In this document: piece after piece, positions 7,920 to 16,410 of the stretch
Layout: every line of letters begins with the position of its first letter
How positions within the stretch are numbered: position 1 is the first letter of the stretch
Assembly: GCA_035650495.1 (NCBI GenBank)
Contig: DASRHK010000153.1
Coordinates: 1 to 43,179 of the forward strand
Length of the DNA stretch: 43,179 nt
From: DASRHK01 sp035650495
GTDB lineage: Bacteria > Pseudomonadota > Gammaproteobacteria > Nevskiales > Nevskiaceae
Direction of reading: 5' to 3'
Position numbers and translations under genes: made by a program
Notes under the pieces: model-generated
What the model saw: the letters and a program-made list of their open reading frames with translations, nothing else
What the model was told of the DNA's origin: nothing
Database searches by the model: none

Positions 7920-10496
7920 CTATTTCGCCGTCGCGACGCCGGTCTCGACCGCCATCGTTTTCTTCGAGCGGAAGAAGAACGCGCCCATCGCGGGCAGCAG
8001 GCACACCGCGCCGAGCATGTTCACCAGGAACATGAACGCGAGCAGAAGACCCATGTCGGCCTGGAACTTCAGCGCCGACATCATCCAGGTGAAGACGCCG
8101 ATCGACATCGTGATCGCCGTGAACACCGCCGCGGTGCCGCGCGCGCGCATCGCTTCGTAGAACGCGGTGCGGAAGTCCATGCCGTCCGCCATGTCGTGCT
8201 GGATGCGCTCGAACAGATAGATGCCGTAGTCGACGCCGACGCCCACGCCGAGCGCGACGACCGGCAGCGTCGCGACCTTCAAGCCGATGCCGAGCGACGC
8301 CATCAGCGCGTTGCAGAAGATCGACACGATCGTCAGCGGCACCAGCACGCACAGCGCGGCCTTCACCGAGCGGAAGGTCAGCAGGCACAGCAGCGTCAGC
8401 GCGCCGAAGATCGCGAGCAGCATCTTCACTTCGGCTTCGGCGACCGCTTCGTTGGTCGCGGCCATGACGCCGACGTTGCCGCTCGCGAGCCGCAGGTTGA
8501 CGCCTTCGACGGGATTCGCAGCGATGAACTTCTTGATCTCCTCCACCACGTGCGCGATGGTCGTGCCGTCGTGGTTCTTGGTGAAGATCATGATCTTGAT
8601 CGCGCGGCAGCCTTCGTTGTTCAAGCCGAGCTGCGGATCGAACGCGCGCGAGCCGACGGAAAGACCCGTGTCCGATCGCGGCAGCGTGCGGAAGCGCGGA
8701 TTGCCTTCGCTGAACGCCGAGATGACCAGCTTGCCGATGCCGGCGACGCTGGTGATCGACTGCACGCCGTCGACACCGCGCAGATAGAGCTCGAAGCGGT
8801 CGATGAGATTGACGACCTGATAGTGCAGGCACGAGTCGCCCTGGAAATCCTTCGCCTCGGCGATCACGGTGAGGAGATCGGTGCCGATGTTGTAGCTCGT
8901 GAGGATCTGGTCGTTGTCGCGGTTGTAGCGCGAGTCCTTGCGCAGCTCCGGCACGCCGTGACCCGAGTCGCCGATGACCAGGCCGCGCGACATGCCCGTC
9001 GTCGCGGCGAGCAGCGCCAGCGCGACGACGAACACGCCGATCGCCACGCGCGGCTCCGCACACTTCGCGACCAGCTTCCAGATGCCGCCTTCGCTCGCCG
9101 CCTTCTGCGAGTACTTCTTGCTCGATTCCTCGAGCTTGATGTGCGTCAGGATGATCGGGAGGATCATCTTGTTGGTCGCGATCATCAGCAGCACGCCGAG
9201 GCACGCGGTGATGCCGAGCTCGTGCACGATCGGGATGTCGATCAGCATGATCACCGCGAAGCCGAGCGCGTTGGTCAGCAGCGCGACCGATCCGGGCACG
9301 AACAATTTGCGGAACGATGCGCGCGATGCCTCGATCGAGCTCGCACCCGCGGCTGCTTCCTGGCGCCACGCGTTGGTCATCTGCACTGCGTGCGACACGC
9401 CGATCGAGAAGATCAGGAACGGCACCAGGATCGACATCGGGTCGATGCCGAAGCCGATCAGCGGCAACAGGCCGATCAGCCACACGACGGGCAGCAGCGC
9501 GACGATCAGCGCGGTGACGGTCATGCGCAGCGAGCGCGTGTAGGCGAACAGCAGCACCAGCGTGATCACGAACGCGATCGCGAAGAACAGGAACACGCCG
9601 ATCAGGCCGTTGATCACGTCGGCGAGCAGCTGCGCGAAGCCGATGATGTTCACTTCGAGCTTCGCGTTGTAGTCGGGATTCGGCTCGGTCGAGACCTTGG
9701 TCTCGCTGCCGGGGATCATCACGCTCGCGGTGCCGTCCGGCAGCGGCGTCGCGAACTGCTGGAACGACAGCATCCAGCCGTAGTCGACGTAGCCTTCGGC
9801 GACCTTGTCGCCCGCCTTGAACGGCGGATGGTCCTTGCGCAGCGTGTAGGTGTACTTCGTCTGCGACTCGAAGCGGCCGCGGATGTCGCCGAGCTTGGTC
9901 ATCACGCCGCGATAGAACGCTTCCGCCGCGGCGGGATCGCCGGTATCGACCTCCTGCAGGTTGGCGCGGATCAGCGCCGCCTTCTGATCGTTGGAGACGA
10001 TCAGGCCGATCTGTCCCGACAGCCCGACGTTGTGGCGCACGCGATCGAGCTGCTCGGCCGTGCCGGAGAACTTCGCGGGAACGACCGGCTCGCCCTTGAA
10101 GCCGTCCTCGGTGATCTCGATGTAGTAGGTGCTCGGCGTGAAGATCGACGACACCTGCGTGCGGTTGACGCCGGGGATGAAGAAGACGTCGTCGGTCGCC
10201 TTCTGCATCGCGCTCATGAACTCGGGGTTGTAGATGTCGCCCTCGCCCTTCCACCGCAGGTTCACGAGCAGCTGGTTGGCGTCGTTGAAGTCCTTCAGGT
10301 AGTCGAACATCGTCTTCATGTACGGATGCTGGATCGGGATCAGCTTCAGGAATCCCGGATCGAGCTTCACGTGCGTCGCGCTCCAGCCGAAGAACAGCGT
10401 GAGCGCGGCGAAGAGGACGGACAGCGGATGGCGGAACTTGATCAGCCCGTCGGAGATCTTCGCGACGAGGCGATCGAGCGCGGTCATCTGGCTCAT
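7920..10496 (-). CDS. RND superfamily permease (MMPL/SSD type) with two six-helix domains
   Basis: An 858-residue inner-membrane protein. After one N-terminal helix (about residues 24-40) comes a large periplasmic loop, then five helices, a second loop and a final helix bundle with the motif GVGVDYGIYLFERI, typical of RND/MMPL and sterol-sensing-type permeases. The ATG at 10496 overlaps the YCF48-like gene stop (ATGA), which fixes the start; a longer reading would run through that gene. Related permeases (MmpL, HpnN) move hydrophobic lipids using the proton gradient. No periplasmic adaptor or outer-membrane channel gene is adjacent, which argues against a drug-efflux tripartite pump. With DUF1329 and YCF48 neighbours and a steroid operon upstream, a role in envelope passage of steroid or lipid is plausible. 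Confidence 0.88.
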   Translation of the reverse strand: MSQMTALDRLVAKISDGLIKFRHPLSVLFAALTLFFGWSATHVKLDPGFLKLIPIQHPYMKTMFDYLKDFNDANQLLVNLRWKGEGDIYNPEFMSAMQKATDDVFFIPGVNRTQVSSIFTPSTYYIEITEDGFKGEPVVPAKFSGTAEQLDRVRHNVGLSGQIGLIVSNDQKAALIRANLQEVDTGDPAAAEAFYRGVMTKLGDIRGRFESQTKYTYTLRKDHPPFKAGDKVAEGYVDYGWMLSFQQFATPLPDGTASVMIPGSETKVSTEPNPDYNAKLEVNIIGFAQLLADVINGLIGVFLFFAIAFVITLVLLFAYTRSLRMTVTALIVALLPVVWLIGLLPLIGFGIDPMSILVPFLIFSIGVSHAVQMTNAWRQEAAAGASSIEASRASFRKLFVPGSVALLTNALGFAVIMLIDIPIVHELGITACLGVLLMIATNKMILPIILTHIKLEESSKKYSQKAASEGGIWKLVAKCAEPRVAIGVFVVALALLAATTGMSRGLVIGDSGHGVPELRKDSRYNRDNDQILTSYNIGTDLLTVIAEAKDFQGDSCLHYQVVNLIDRFELYLRGVDGVQSITSVAGIGKLVISAFSEGNPRFRTLPRSDTGLSVGSRAFDPQLGLNNEGCRAIKIMIFTKNHDGTTIAHVVEEIKKFIAANPVEGVNLRLASGNVGVMAATNEAVAEAEVKMLLAIFGALTLLCLLTFRSVKAALCVLVPLTIVSIFCNALMASLGIGLKVATLPVVALGVGVGVDYGIYLFERIQHDMADGMDFRTAFYEAMRARGTAAVFTAITMSIGVFTWMMSALKFQADMGLLLAFMFLVNMLGAVCLLPAMGAFFFRSKKTMAVETGVATAK

Positions 10497-11581
10497 GACG
10501 CACCTCCGAGCTTCTGCACCATGAGCCCGTTGTCGCCCGCGGTGAGCACCGCGCCTCCGGAAAGCGGCAGCACCGACGCGAGTCCCGCCGCGAGCCCGTG
10601 ATGCTCGGCCTGCGCCGCGAGCTTGAAGTGCGCGCCGCCGTCGGTGGACTGGAACACGCAGTTGTTGTCGCCGACCAGAACGATCGAGCCGTCGCTCATC
10701 ACCGTGCCGCCGAACAGCGAGACGTTGTTGGGCAGCTCGCCCTTCTTCCACGTCGCGCCGCTGTCGCGCGACACGAACGCATTGCCGCGCATGCCGAACG
10801 CGACGAGGCCGCCGTCCGGCAGATTCAGCGCGCCGAACCACGAGCCGGCGTAGACCTGCGGCAGCGAGTGCCAGCTCGCGCCGTTGTCCTTGGATTTCAG
10901 CATCAAGCCCTGCTCGCCGAGCAGGATCAGCGAGCCGTCGGCGGCGTGCACCATCGCGTTGAGATGGCGCTCGGCGAGCCCGCCACCGCCGCCGCCCTCG
11001 AAGTTCGCGAACGGGTCGGCGTTCTCGTCGACGACTTTCTTCTTCTGCTCGTCGGCGATGTTGAGCGTCTCCTTGCTCCAGGTCTTGCCGCCGTCGGTCG
11101 ACGTCTCGTAAAGCCCGAACGCACCGAATGCGAAGAGCTTGTCGTCGAACGGGCCCGCAATGCCGATCACCGGATCGGGCTTCTCGGCGTCGAATGCGGC
11201 TTCCTTCCAGGTCTCGCCGCGATCCTCGCTGCGCACGATCCAGCCGTCATGGCCGACGGCGATCGCGGTGTGATCGTCGATGAAAGCGACGCGCGTCAGC
11301 ATCGATCCGCGCTGCGGATCGACTTTCGCTTCCTGGAATGGCTGCCCCGTGTCGCCGAACAGGATGTGACCTTGCTCGCCGACCGCGATCACGCGCTTGC
11401 CGTTGGCGGCGAGGCTCGTCACCAGCAGACGATCGGGAAAGACTTGCGTCGCGGGGAAGCTCGGCTGCGGCCGCGGCGAGAACGCGTAGATCGCGGCGCC
11501 GAGCACGATGAGAACCAGCAGGTACGCAGGCCATCCGCCGGCAAAGGCAGCGGGTGCTGCGCGCGAAGACGTTGCAGCCAT
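10493..11581 (-). CDS. YCF48-like / sialidase-type beta-propeller protein with N-terminal membrane anchor
   Basis: A 362-residue protein with one N-terminal transmembrane segment (about residues 17-34) and a periplasmic propeller built from repeated Asp-box-like units: SEDRGETWKEA, STDGGKTWSK, SKDNGASWHS, SRDSGATWKK and STDGGAHFKL. Such YCF48/BNR repeats in heterotrophs often accompany RND permeases and DUF1302/DUF1329 proteins. The ATG at 11581 was preferred over 11641 because a strong GGAGGAGG site lies eight bases upstream. A Gly-rich insert (GGGGGGLAER) lies mid-protein. The stop overlaps the RND start by 4 bases, so the two are translationally coupled. It may be a scaffold for the permease; it is not a photosystem factor in this setting. 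Confidence 0.82.
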   Translation of the reverse strand: MAATSSRAAPAAFAGGWPAYLLVLIVLGAAIYAFSPRPQPSFPATQVFPDRLLVTSLAANGKRVIAVGEQGHILFGDTGQPFQEAKVDPQRGSMLTRVAFIDDHTAIAVGHDGWIVRSEDRGETWKEAAFDAEKPDPVIGIAGPFDDKLFAFGAFGLYETSTDGGKTWSKETLNIADEQKKKVVDENADPFANFEGGGGGGLAERHLNAMVHAADGSLILLGEQGLMLKSKDNGASWHSLPQVYAGSWFGALNLPDGGLVAFGMRGNAFVSRDSGATWKKGELPNNVSLFGGTVMSDGSIVLVGDNNCVFQSTDGGAHFKLAAQAEHHGLAAGLASVLPLSGGAVLTAGDNGLMVQKLGGAS

Positions 11582-11677
11582 AGCTTCTTCCTCCTCCCCA
11601 CCCAGCAGCTCGCCCCCGGTCGTTCCGGGGCCGGCTGCCATGTCAGTCTGTCATCGCATCCTAACCGCAGACTTCGT

Positions 11678-12133
11678 TCAAAAGTAGTAGCGGCTGATGG
11701 TGTCGGCCACGCAGGCGGGCTTGGCGGCGTTCTCGATCTCGACGGTGACCCGGATCGTCGCCTGCACTGCGCCGTCCTTGGTGCGCTCGGCGGCGACCAA
11801 TTCGCCGCGCCCGCGGATGCGGCTGCCGACTTTCACCGGGCTCGGGAACCGGACCTTCTCGGTGCCGTAGTTGATGCCCATCTTCACGTTGCTGACCTGA
11901 ACGATCTGCGGCAGGAAATACGAGCACAGCGACAGCGTCAGATAGCCATGGGCGATCGGTGCGCCGAACGGTCCCTTCTTCGATTTCTCGACGTCGACGT
12001 GGATCCACTGATGATCGTCGGTCGCGTCGGCGAACTGGTTGACGCGCTCCTGCGAGATCGCGAGCCAGTCACTTTCCCCGAGGACCTTGCCCACGGAAGA
12101 CAGGATGGAGTCGGCGGATTCGAACTTGGTCAT
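11678..12133 (-). CDS. MaoC family (R)-enoyl-CoA hydratase
   Basis: A 151-residue single hot-dog domain protein. The segment FADATDDHQWIHVD contains Asp40 and His45 with the D-x4-H spacing of catalytic residues in (R)-specific enoyl-CoA hydratases, followed by the hallmark GAPIAHGYLTLSL. It probably hydrates an enoyl-CoA formed by one of the acyl-CoA dehydrogenase pairs, either on the propionyl side chain of the ring C/D intermediate or after ring opening. The start overlaps the IpdF stop (ATGA at 12130-12133). A 96-bp gap with a small hairpin (11614-11630) separates it from the YCF48-like gene, so this may be the end of the catabolic segment of the array. The exact substrate is inferred from neighbours. 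Confidence 0.85.
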   Translation of the reverse strand: MTKFESADSILSSVGKVLGESDWLAISQERVNQFADATDDHQWIHVDVEKSKKGPFGAPIAHGYLTLSLCSYFLPQIVQVSNVKMGINYGTEKVRFPSPVKVGSRIRGRGELVAAERTKDGAVQATIRVTVEIENAAKPACVADTISRYYF

Positions 12134-12915
12134 GGATGCTGACTCGATGCGGAGATGATTTCGCCGGTGAGGTACGAGGAATAGTCGGACGCGAGGAAGA
12201 CGATCACGTTGGCGATCTCCCACACCTCCGCGCCGCGGCCGAACGCTTCGCGCGACTCGAGCTGCTGCAGCAATTCCGCCGGCGCGGATTTCTTCAGGAA
12301 CTCGTGCACCGCGATCGACGGCGCCACCGCGTTGATGCGCACGCCGAACTCGGCGGCTTCCAAAGCGCTGCAGCGCGTGAGCGCCATCACGCCGGCCTTC
12401 GCGGCGGCGTAGTGCGCTTGCTCCTTCTGCGCGCGCCAGCCGAGCACGGAAGCGTTGTTGACGATCACGCCTTTGCCGCGCGGCTGCATCTTCTTCAGCA
12501 TCGCGCGCGTCATGCGCATCGTGCCGGTCAGCGTGACGTCGAGGACCTTGTGCCATTCCTCGTCGGTCATGTCGACGACGCGCTTGCTCCCGCCGAGGCC
12601 TGCGTTGTTGATGAGCACGTCGACGCCGCCGAATCCGGCTTCGGCTTCGTCGATCAGCGCGACCACGTCGGACTCGGCGGTGACGTTCGCGACCTTGCCG
12701 TGGATCTCCACGCCGGCATGTGCCTTGCGCAGGTTGGCGACCGCTTCCTCGACGCGTCGCGGATGGATGTCGGAAAGCACGATGCCGCGACAGCCTTCCT
12801 CGATGCAGCGTCGCGCGGTCGCGAAGCCGATGCCGGCGCCGGCAGCCGCGGTGATCAGCACCGACTTGCCTTTCAGCAGGCCGTGCCCGGGAACGTAATC
12901 AGGTGCCTTGCTCAT
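12130..12915 (-). CDS. ipdF: IpdF-like short-chain dehydrogenase of steroid ring C/D catabolism
   Basis: A 261-residue classical SDR with a slightly unusual cofactor loop (TAAAGAGIG in place of TGxxxGIG), NNAG at mid-protein, and a YAAAK active site preceded by the serine of NNASVLGW. In Mycobacterium and Rhodococcus, IpdF acts with IpdC on 5-hydroxy HIC-CoA on the way to ring D opening (Crowe et al. 2017). The length matches mycobacterial IpdF (about 262). It lies directly after an acyl-CoA dehydrogenase gene, as ipdF does beside fadE30 in M. tuberculosis. It overlaps both neighbours by 4 bases (ATGA). The family call is secure; the ipdF name rests on context and similarity. Confidence 0.8.
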   Translation of the reverse strand: MSKAPDYVPGHGLLKGKSVLITAAAGAGIGFATARRCIEEGCRGIVLSDIHPRRVEEAVANLRKAHAGVEIHGKVANVTAESDVVALIDEAEAGFGGVDVLINNAGLGGSKRVVDMTDEEWHKVLDVTLTGTMRMTRAMLKKMQPRGKGVIVNNASVLGWRAQKEQAHYAAAKAGVMALTRCSALEAAEFGVRINAVAPSIAVHEFLKKSAPAELLQQLESREAFGRGAEVWEIANVIVFLASDYSSYLTGEIISASSQHP

Positions 12916-14102
12916 TTGAGATCGCCGCGGGGCTCCTTGGGCATGCCGAGCCCGCGCTCGGCGATCAGGTTCAGCTGGATTTCGTTGGTCCCCGCGTAGA
13001 TGGTGTCGGCGCGGGAGAAAAAGAACAACTGCTGCAGCGGCCGGATCATTGGATCGTCGCTGATCACGTCGGCCTCGGGCCCGAGCACGTCGGCGGCGAG
13101 CTTGCCGAGGTCGCGATGCCAGTTCGACCAGTAGTACTTGTAGATGAGCGCTTCGCGCTTCAACGACAGGTCGGCTCCGCCCGACATCATCCGCAATGCG
13201 TTGTAGCGCATCACGCGCAGGCCGATCCACGCCTTGGCCACGCGCGCGCGCACGTGCGGGTTGGCCGCCTGCCCGTTGCGCTGCGCGGCCGCGACGATCA
13301 GCGACAGCTCGTGCGCGAAGCGCATCTGCTGCCCGAGCGTGGAGACGCCGCGCTCGACCTCGAGCAGGCCCATCGCGACCTTCCAGCCGTCGCCGGGCGC
13401 GCCGACGATGTGCTCGCCCTGCGCGATCGCGCCGTCGAAGAACACTTCGTTGAACTCGGTGCCGCCGTTCATCTGCTTGATCGGACGGATGGTGATGCCT
13501 TGCTGCTTCAACGGCATCAGCAGGAACGACAGCCCCTTGCCGCCTTTGGATCCCTGCTCGCTGCGCGCGAGCACGAAGATCCAGTCCGACTCGTGCGCGA
13601 GCGACGTCCAGATCTTCTGGCCGTGCACGCACCAGGTGCCGTCGTCCTTCTTCCAGCAGCGCGTCTGCACGTTGGCGAGATCGCTGCCGGCGTTCGGCTC
13701 GGAATAGCCCTGCGCCCAGAATTCCTCTCCGGCGACGATCTTCGGCAGGAAGCGCTGCTTCTGCGCATCGGTGCCGAAGCGGATCAGTGTCGGACCGATC
13801 AGCCCTTCGCCGATGTGCCCCATGCGACCCGGGCCGCCGGCGCGCGCATATTCCTCGTGGAAGATCACCTGCTGCTCGATCGACAGGCCGCGGCCACCGC
13901 ATTCCTTCGGCCAGCCGACGCACGTCCACCTGCCGGCCGCGAGCACTTTCTCCCACTGCTTGCGCAGCTCGGGCTCGAATTCCTCGTCGCCCGGTCCGCC
14001 GCGATGCTTGAGCACGTCGAAGCGCCCGGACAGATGCTTGCCCATGAACGCGGCGACTTCGGCGCGGAACTGCGCGTCGGCCTGGCTCTCGTCGAGGCGC
14101 AT
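12912..14102 (-). CDS. Acyl-CoA dehydrogenase, long subunit (FadE30-like by position)
   Basis: A 396-residue acyl-CoA dehydrogenase with the full set of flavin/substrate signatures: YSEPNAGSDLA at about 135, GQKIWTS, and the C-terminal YAGTNEIQLNLIAERGLG. It is paired with the short acyl-CoA dehydrogenase gene just upstream (stop and start share one base, TGATG). Such long/short pairs form alpha2beta2 enzymes in steroid catabolism (FadE26-27 and FadE28-29 types), where only one subunit keeps the complete FAD site. It overlaps ipdF downstream by 4 bases. Since FadE30 dehydrogenates HIP-CoA and lies next to ipdF in actinobacteria, this pair is the best candidate for that first beta-oxidation step (ScdC1C2 in Comamonas). 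The exact substrate is not shown by the sequence. Confidence 0.85.
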   Translation of the reverse strand: MRLDESQADAQFRAEVAAFMGKHLSGRFDVLKHRGGPGDEEFEPELRKQWEKVLAAGRWTCVGWPKECGGRGLSIEQQVIFHEEYARAGGPGRMGHIGEGLIGPTLIRFGTDAQKQRFLPKIVAGEEFWAQGYSEPNAGSDLANVQTRCWKKDDGTWCVHGQKIWTSLAHESDWIFVLARSEQGSKGGKGLSFLLMPLKQQGITIRPIKQMNGGTEFNEVFFDGAIAQGEHIVGAPGDGWKVAMGLLEVERGVSTLGQQMRFAHELSLIVAAAQRNGQAANPHVRARVAKAWIGLRVMRYNALRMMSGGADLSLKREALIYKYYWSNWHRDLGKLAADVLGPEADVISDDPMIRPLQQLFFFSRADTIYAGTNEIQLNLIAERGLGMPKEPRGDLK

Positions 14103-15160
14103 CAGGGCGCCGTTCCGAACAACGGTTGAGCGACGAAGTCGTGCAGCACGTCCGCGGAGCCGAGCCAATGGCTCGACGCTTGCGCGCGCTTGAAATGCAG
14201 ATGCGCGTCGAACTCCCAGGTGAAGCCGACGCCGCCGTGCAGCTGGATCGCTTCCTGCGCGCAATCGAAATACGTTTCCGACGCGAGCGCCTTCGCTGCG
14301 GCGCATTCGAACGCGATCGCGGCCGTGTCCGCGCCGCTCGCCGCGACCGCTGCCGCGCCGTACACCATCGAGCGCGTCGCCTCGATCGCAACCATCATCC
14401 GCGCGCACCGATGCTTCACCGCCTGGAACGAGGCGATCGCGCGTCCGAACTGCTTGCGATTGGCGACGTAGGCGACGGTGCTGTCGAGGCATTGCTGCGC
14501 GCCGCCGAGCTGCTCGGCCGCGATGTAGAGCCGCGCCAGCGCGATCGCGCGCAGCACGCCCTCGCCCGCGCGGGACGGATCGTCGATACGCACGCCCTGC
14601 GCGATCGGCTCCACGCGCGCGAAGCGGCGCGTCGCGTCCCAAGTCTTCAGCGGCGTGATGCGCGCCTGCCGCGGCTCGATGGCGAAGAGACCGAGCTCAC
14701 CGCCGACTTCGCGCGGCATGAACAGCACCGACGCCGTGGCGCCGTCGGGCACGTCGCCTTGCTGGCCCCATCCGCTCGACGGCAACGGAGCGCTCGCACG
14801 CAGGCTGCCGTCGGCGATGCGCGGAAGGTATTCGCCCTGCGCAGCGTCGGTCGCGATCTCGCGCAGCGCCATCGCGGCGAGGCAGACGCTGGAGAAGAAC
14901 GGCGACGGCAGCAGACGGCGTCCCGCCTGCTCCTGGACCAGCACGAGCTCGACCGGACCCAGCCCGAGTCCGCCGTGCTTTTCCGGGATGGCGATGCCGC
15001 ACCAGCCGAGCTCCGAGCCGATCCGACGCCAGATCGCCTCGTCGTAGCCCGAAGCGGATTCCAGCGCGCGCCGCAGCGTCGTCGCGTCGACCGCTTCGGC
15101 GAGGAAGCGCTCGGCGGCGTCGCGGATCATCTGCTGGTCTTCGGTGAGCGCGAAGTGCAT
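14102..15160 (-). CDS. Acyl-CoA dehydrogenase, short partner subunit
   Basis: A 352-residue acyl-CoA dehydrogenase family protein with a recognisable N-terminal helical domain (EDQQMIRDAAERFLAE), RKQFGRAIASFQAVKH and the late QLHGGVGFTWEFDAHLHFKR. It lacks the SEPxAGSD and YAGTNEIQ signatures present in its long partner, as expected for the second subunit of a heterotetrameric steroid acyl-CoA dehydrogenase. The ATG at 15160 fits the conserved N terminus MHFALTEDQQ; longer starts up to 15184 are possible. It is separated from the upstream TPR lipoprotein gene by 55 bases and joined to the long subunit gene by a one-base overlap. Confidence 0.85.
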   Translation of the reverse strand: MHFALTEDQQMIRDAAERFLAEAVDATTLRRALESASGYDEAIWRRIGSELGWCGIAIPEKHGGLGLGPVELVLVQEQAGRRLLPSPFFSSVCLAAMALREIATDAAQGEYLPRIADGSLRASAPLPSSGWGQQGDVPDGATASVLFMPREVGGELGLFAIEPRQARITPLKTWDATRRFARVEPIAQGVRIDDPSRAGEGVLRAIALARLYIAAEQLGGAQQCLDSTVAYVANRKQFGRAIASFQAVKHRCARMMVAIEATRSMVYGAAAVAASGADTAAIAFECAAAKALASETYFDCAQEAIQLHGGVGFTWEFDAHLHFKRAQASSHWLGSADVLHDFVAQPLFGTAP

Positions 15161-15215
15161 GGCGCGATTATCGCGGCTGGGCATCCCGGCTCGGGTCGTC
15201 CGTTGGGGCGAGAAG

Positions 15216-16361
15216 TCAGTGCGCTTCCAGCGCCTTCAGGTGCTCGAGCTTCGCCGCATAGATGCCGCGGCGGTCGCGCGTCGTGCTGTTCTCCAGCGCG
15301 AGGCTCAGCTGGCGGCGCGCCTGGCCGATCTCGCCGAGCTCGGCGCTGACGACGGCGAGCGCGAAATGGACTTCGTCGTCGTACGGCATGCGACGCAGCT
15401 CCTTCTCCAGCAGCTCGCGCGCACCCGCGTAGTCGCCGCGCGCCATCGCGGCGCGACCCTGGTCGAGGAACCAGAACGGCGGCACCGGATCGATCCGCTC
15501 GAGGCGCACGCGCAGCTGATGCGCTTCGGCGGCGCGGCCTTCGGCATCGAGCACGCCCGCGAGATTGCCGAGCGCGAGCGCTTGGTCCGGCTCGCGCTCG
15601 AGCACCGCGGCCAGCGCGCGCTCGGCTTCGCGCAGATCGCCGTGGCGTCGATAGATCACGCCGAGCGTGTTGTAGCCCGCGACGAACGTCGGATCGGCCT
15701 TCACCGCCGCGCGCGCCCACCAATACGCCGGCTCGATCTCGCCCGCCGCGAGCAGCTCGGCGGCGCGATTGTTGTCGTACATCGCGACCAGGCGATCCTC
15801 GGAGATCTCGCGCGTGAAGGTGCGCGCATTCGACTCGATCGGGATGAAATCGACCGTCAGCGTGTCGGATCCGGTGGTGCGCCCGATCAGATCCCGGTCG
15901 CTGCTGCCGGAGTGGATCGCGTTGATGTGCCCCGAGCGGAACGCAATGCCGCCGGCGCGGCTCCAGACGTCGTAGCCGAAGACTGTCTGGTAGTGCACCG
16001 GCACGTCGACCGCCCACGCGAGCGCTGCAGTGAGGATCACCAGCGACAGGCAGTTGCCGGCGCGCGCATCGAACGCCTGCGCGGCATTGCGCGTCATCGC
16101 GGCGTCGTAATCGAGCGCGAGGTCCTGATGCACGAGCTGATGGATCGCCTGGGGCGCGCCGATCTCGCGCGCGAGCGGCTTGACGCGCGCACGCAGGTAC
16201 TCGCGCATCGCGGGGCTCAGAGCAAAGATCTCTTCGCGTCGCGGCGGATCGGCGATCGGCTTGAACAGGCCGTCGTCGAGGAGCGCGTCGGCGTTGCGCG
16301 AGGGCGTGGCCAAGCAAGCGGCCAGCGCGGAGACGATGCAGGCGATGAAGAGTGGCCTCAC
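15216..16361 (-). CDS. TPR-repeat lipoprotein with a transglutaminase-like N-terminal region
   Basis: A 381-residue predicted lipoprotein (lipobox LAAC, Cys16). Residues about 85-140 contain ARAGNCLSLVILTAALAWAVDVPVHYQTV, which resembles the catalytic Cys region of transglutaminase-like proteins. The C-terminal half (about 220-370) consists of TPR units, for example PTFVAGYNTLGVIYRRHGDLREAERAL and PDQALALGNLAGVLDAEGRAAEA. Such proteins sit in the periplasm and mediate contacts; no catalytic step is assigned. It lies within the ring-degradation array, between an SDR gene (49-bp gap holding a palindrome) and the acyl-CoA dehydrogenase pair (55-bp gap). It is the only evident envelope protein among the catabolic enzymes. 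It may be an insertion in the operon or a functional partner. Confidence 0.75.
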   Translation of the reverse strand: MRPLFIACIVSALAACLATPSRNADALLDDGLFKPIADPPRREEIFALSPAMREYLRARVKPLAREIGAPQAIHQLVHQDLALDYDAAMTRNAAQAFDARAGNCLSLVILTAALAWAVDVPVHYQTVFGYDVWSRAGGIAFRSGHINAIHSGSSDRDLIGRTTGSDTLTVDFIPIESNARTFTREISEDRLVAMYDNNRAAELLAAGEIEPAYWWARAAVKADPTFVAGYNTLGVIYRRHGDLREAERALAAVLEREPDQALALGNLAGVLDAEGRAAEAHQLRVRLERIDPVPPFWFLDQGRAAMARGDYAGARELLEKELRRMPYDDEVHFALAVVSAELGEIGQARRQLSLALENSTTRDRRGIYAAKLEHLKALEAH

Positions 16362-16390
16362 GAAAAGCCACTCTACTCCCGAACGCCGTG

Positions 16391-16410
16391 GGTCGCCCTT
16401 CAGGGCGACA
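16391..16410. repeat. REP-like palindrome, GTCGSCC-TTCA-GGSCGAC family, copy 1
   Basis: A perfect 7-bp stem (GTCGCCC at 16392-16398, GGGCGAC at 16403-16409) with loop TTCA, lying between the SDR stop at 16411 and the TPR lipoprotein start. A second copy in opposite orientation lies at 38229-38249. It resembles the short TTCAG-loop REP elements common between genes of many proteobacteria. It could affect mRNA stability at this operon joint. Confidence 0.7.

Noticed and set aside
7845..10601. A 900-codon open frame on the plus strand opposite the RND permease gene.
   Set aside because: It is rich in Arg, His, Asp and Ala without any domain and mirrors the codon bias of the real gene on the other strand, as expected of shadow frames in high-GC DNA.
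10497..10841. Longer start for the RND permease gene.
   Set aside because: The extension lies wholly inside the YCF48-like coding region; the ATG at 10496 overlaps that gene's stop in the usual way.
11614..11630. CCCCGG/CCGGGG hairpin between MaoC and the YCF48-like gene considered as a terminator.
   Set aside because: No T-run on either strand; it may only be a leader hairpin.
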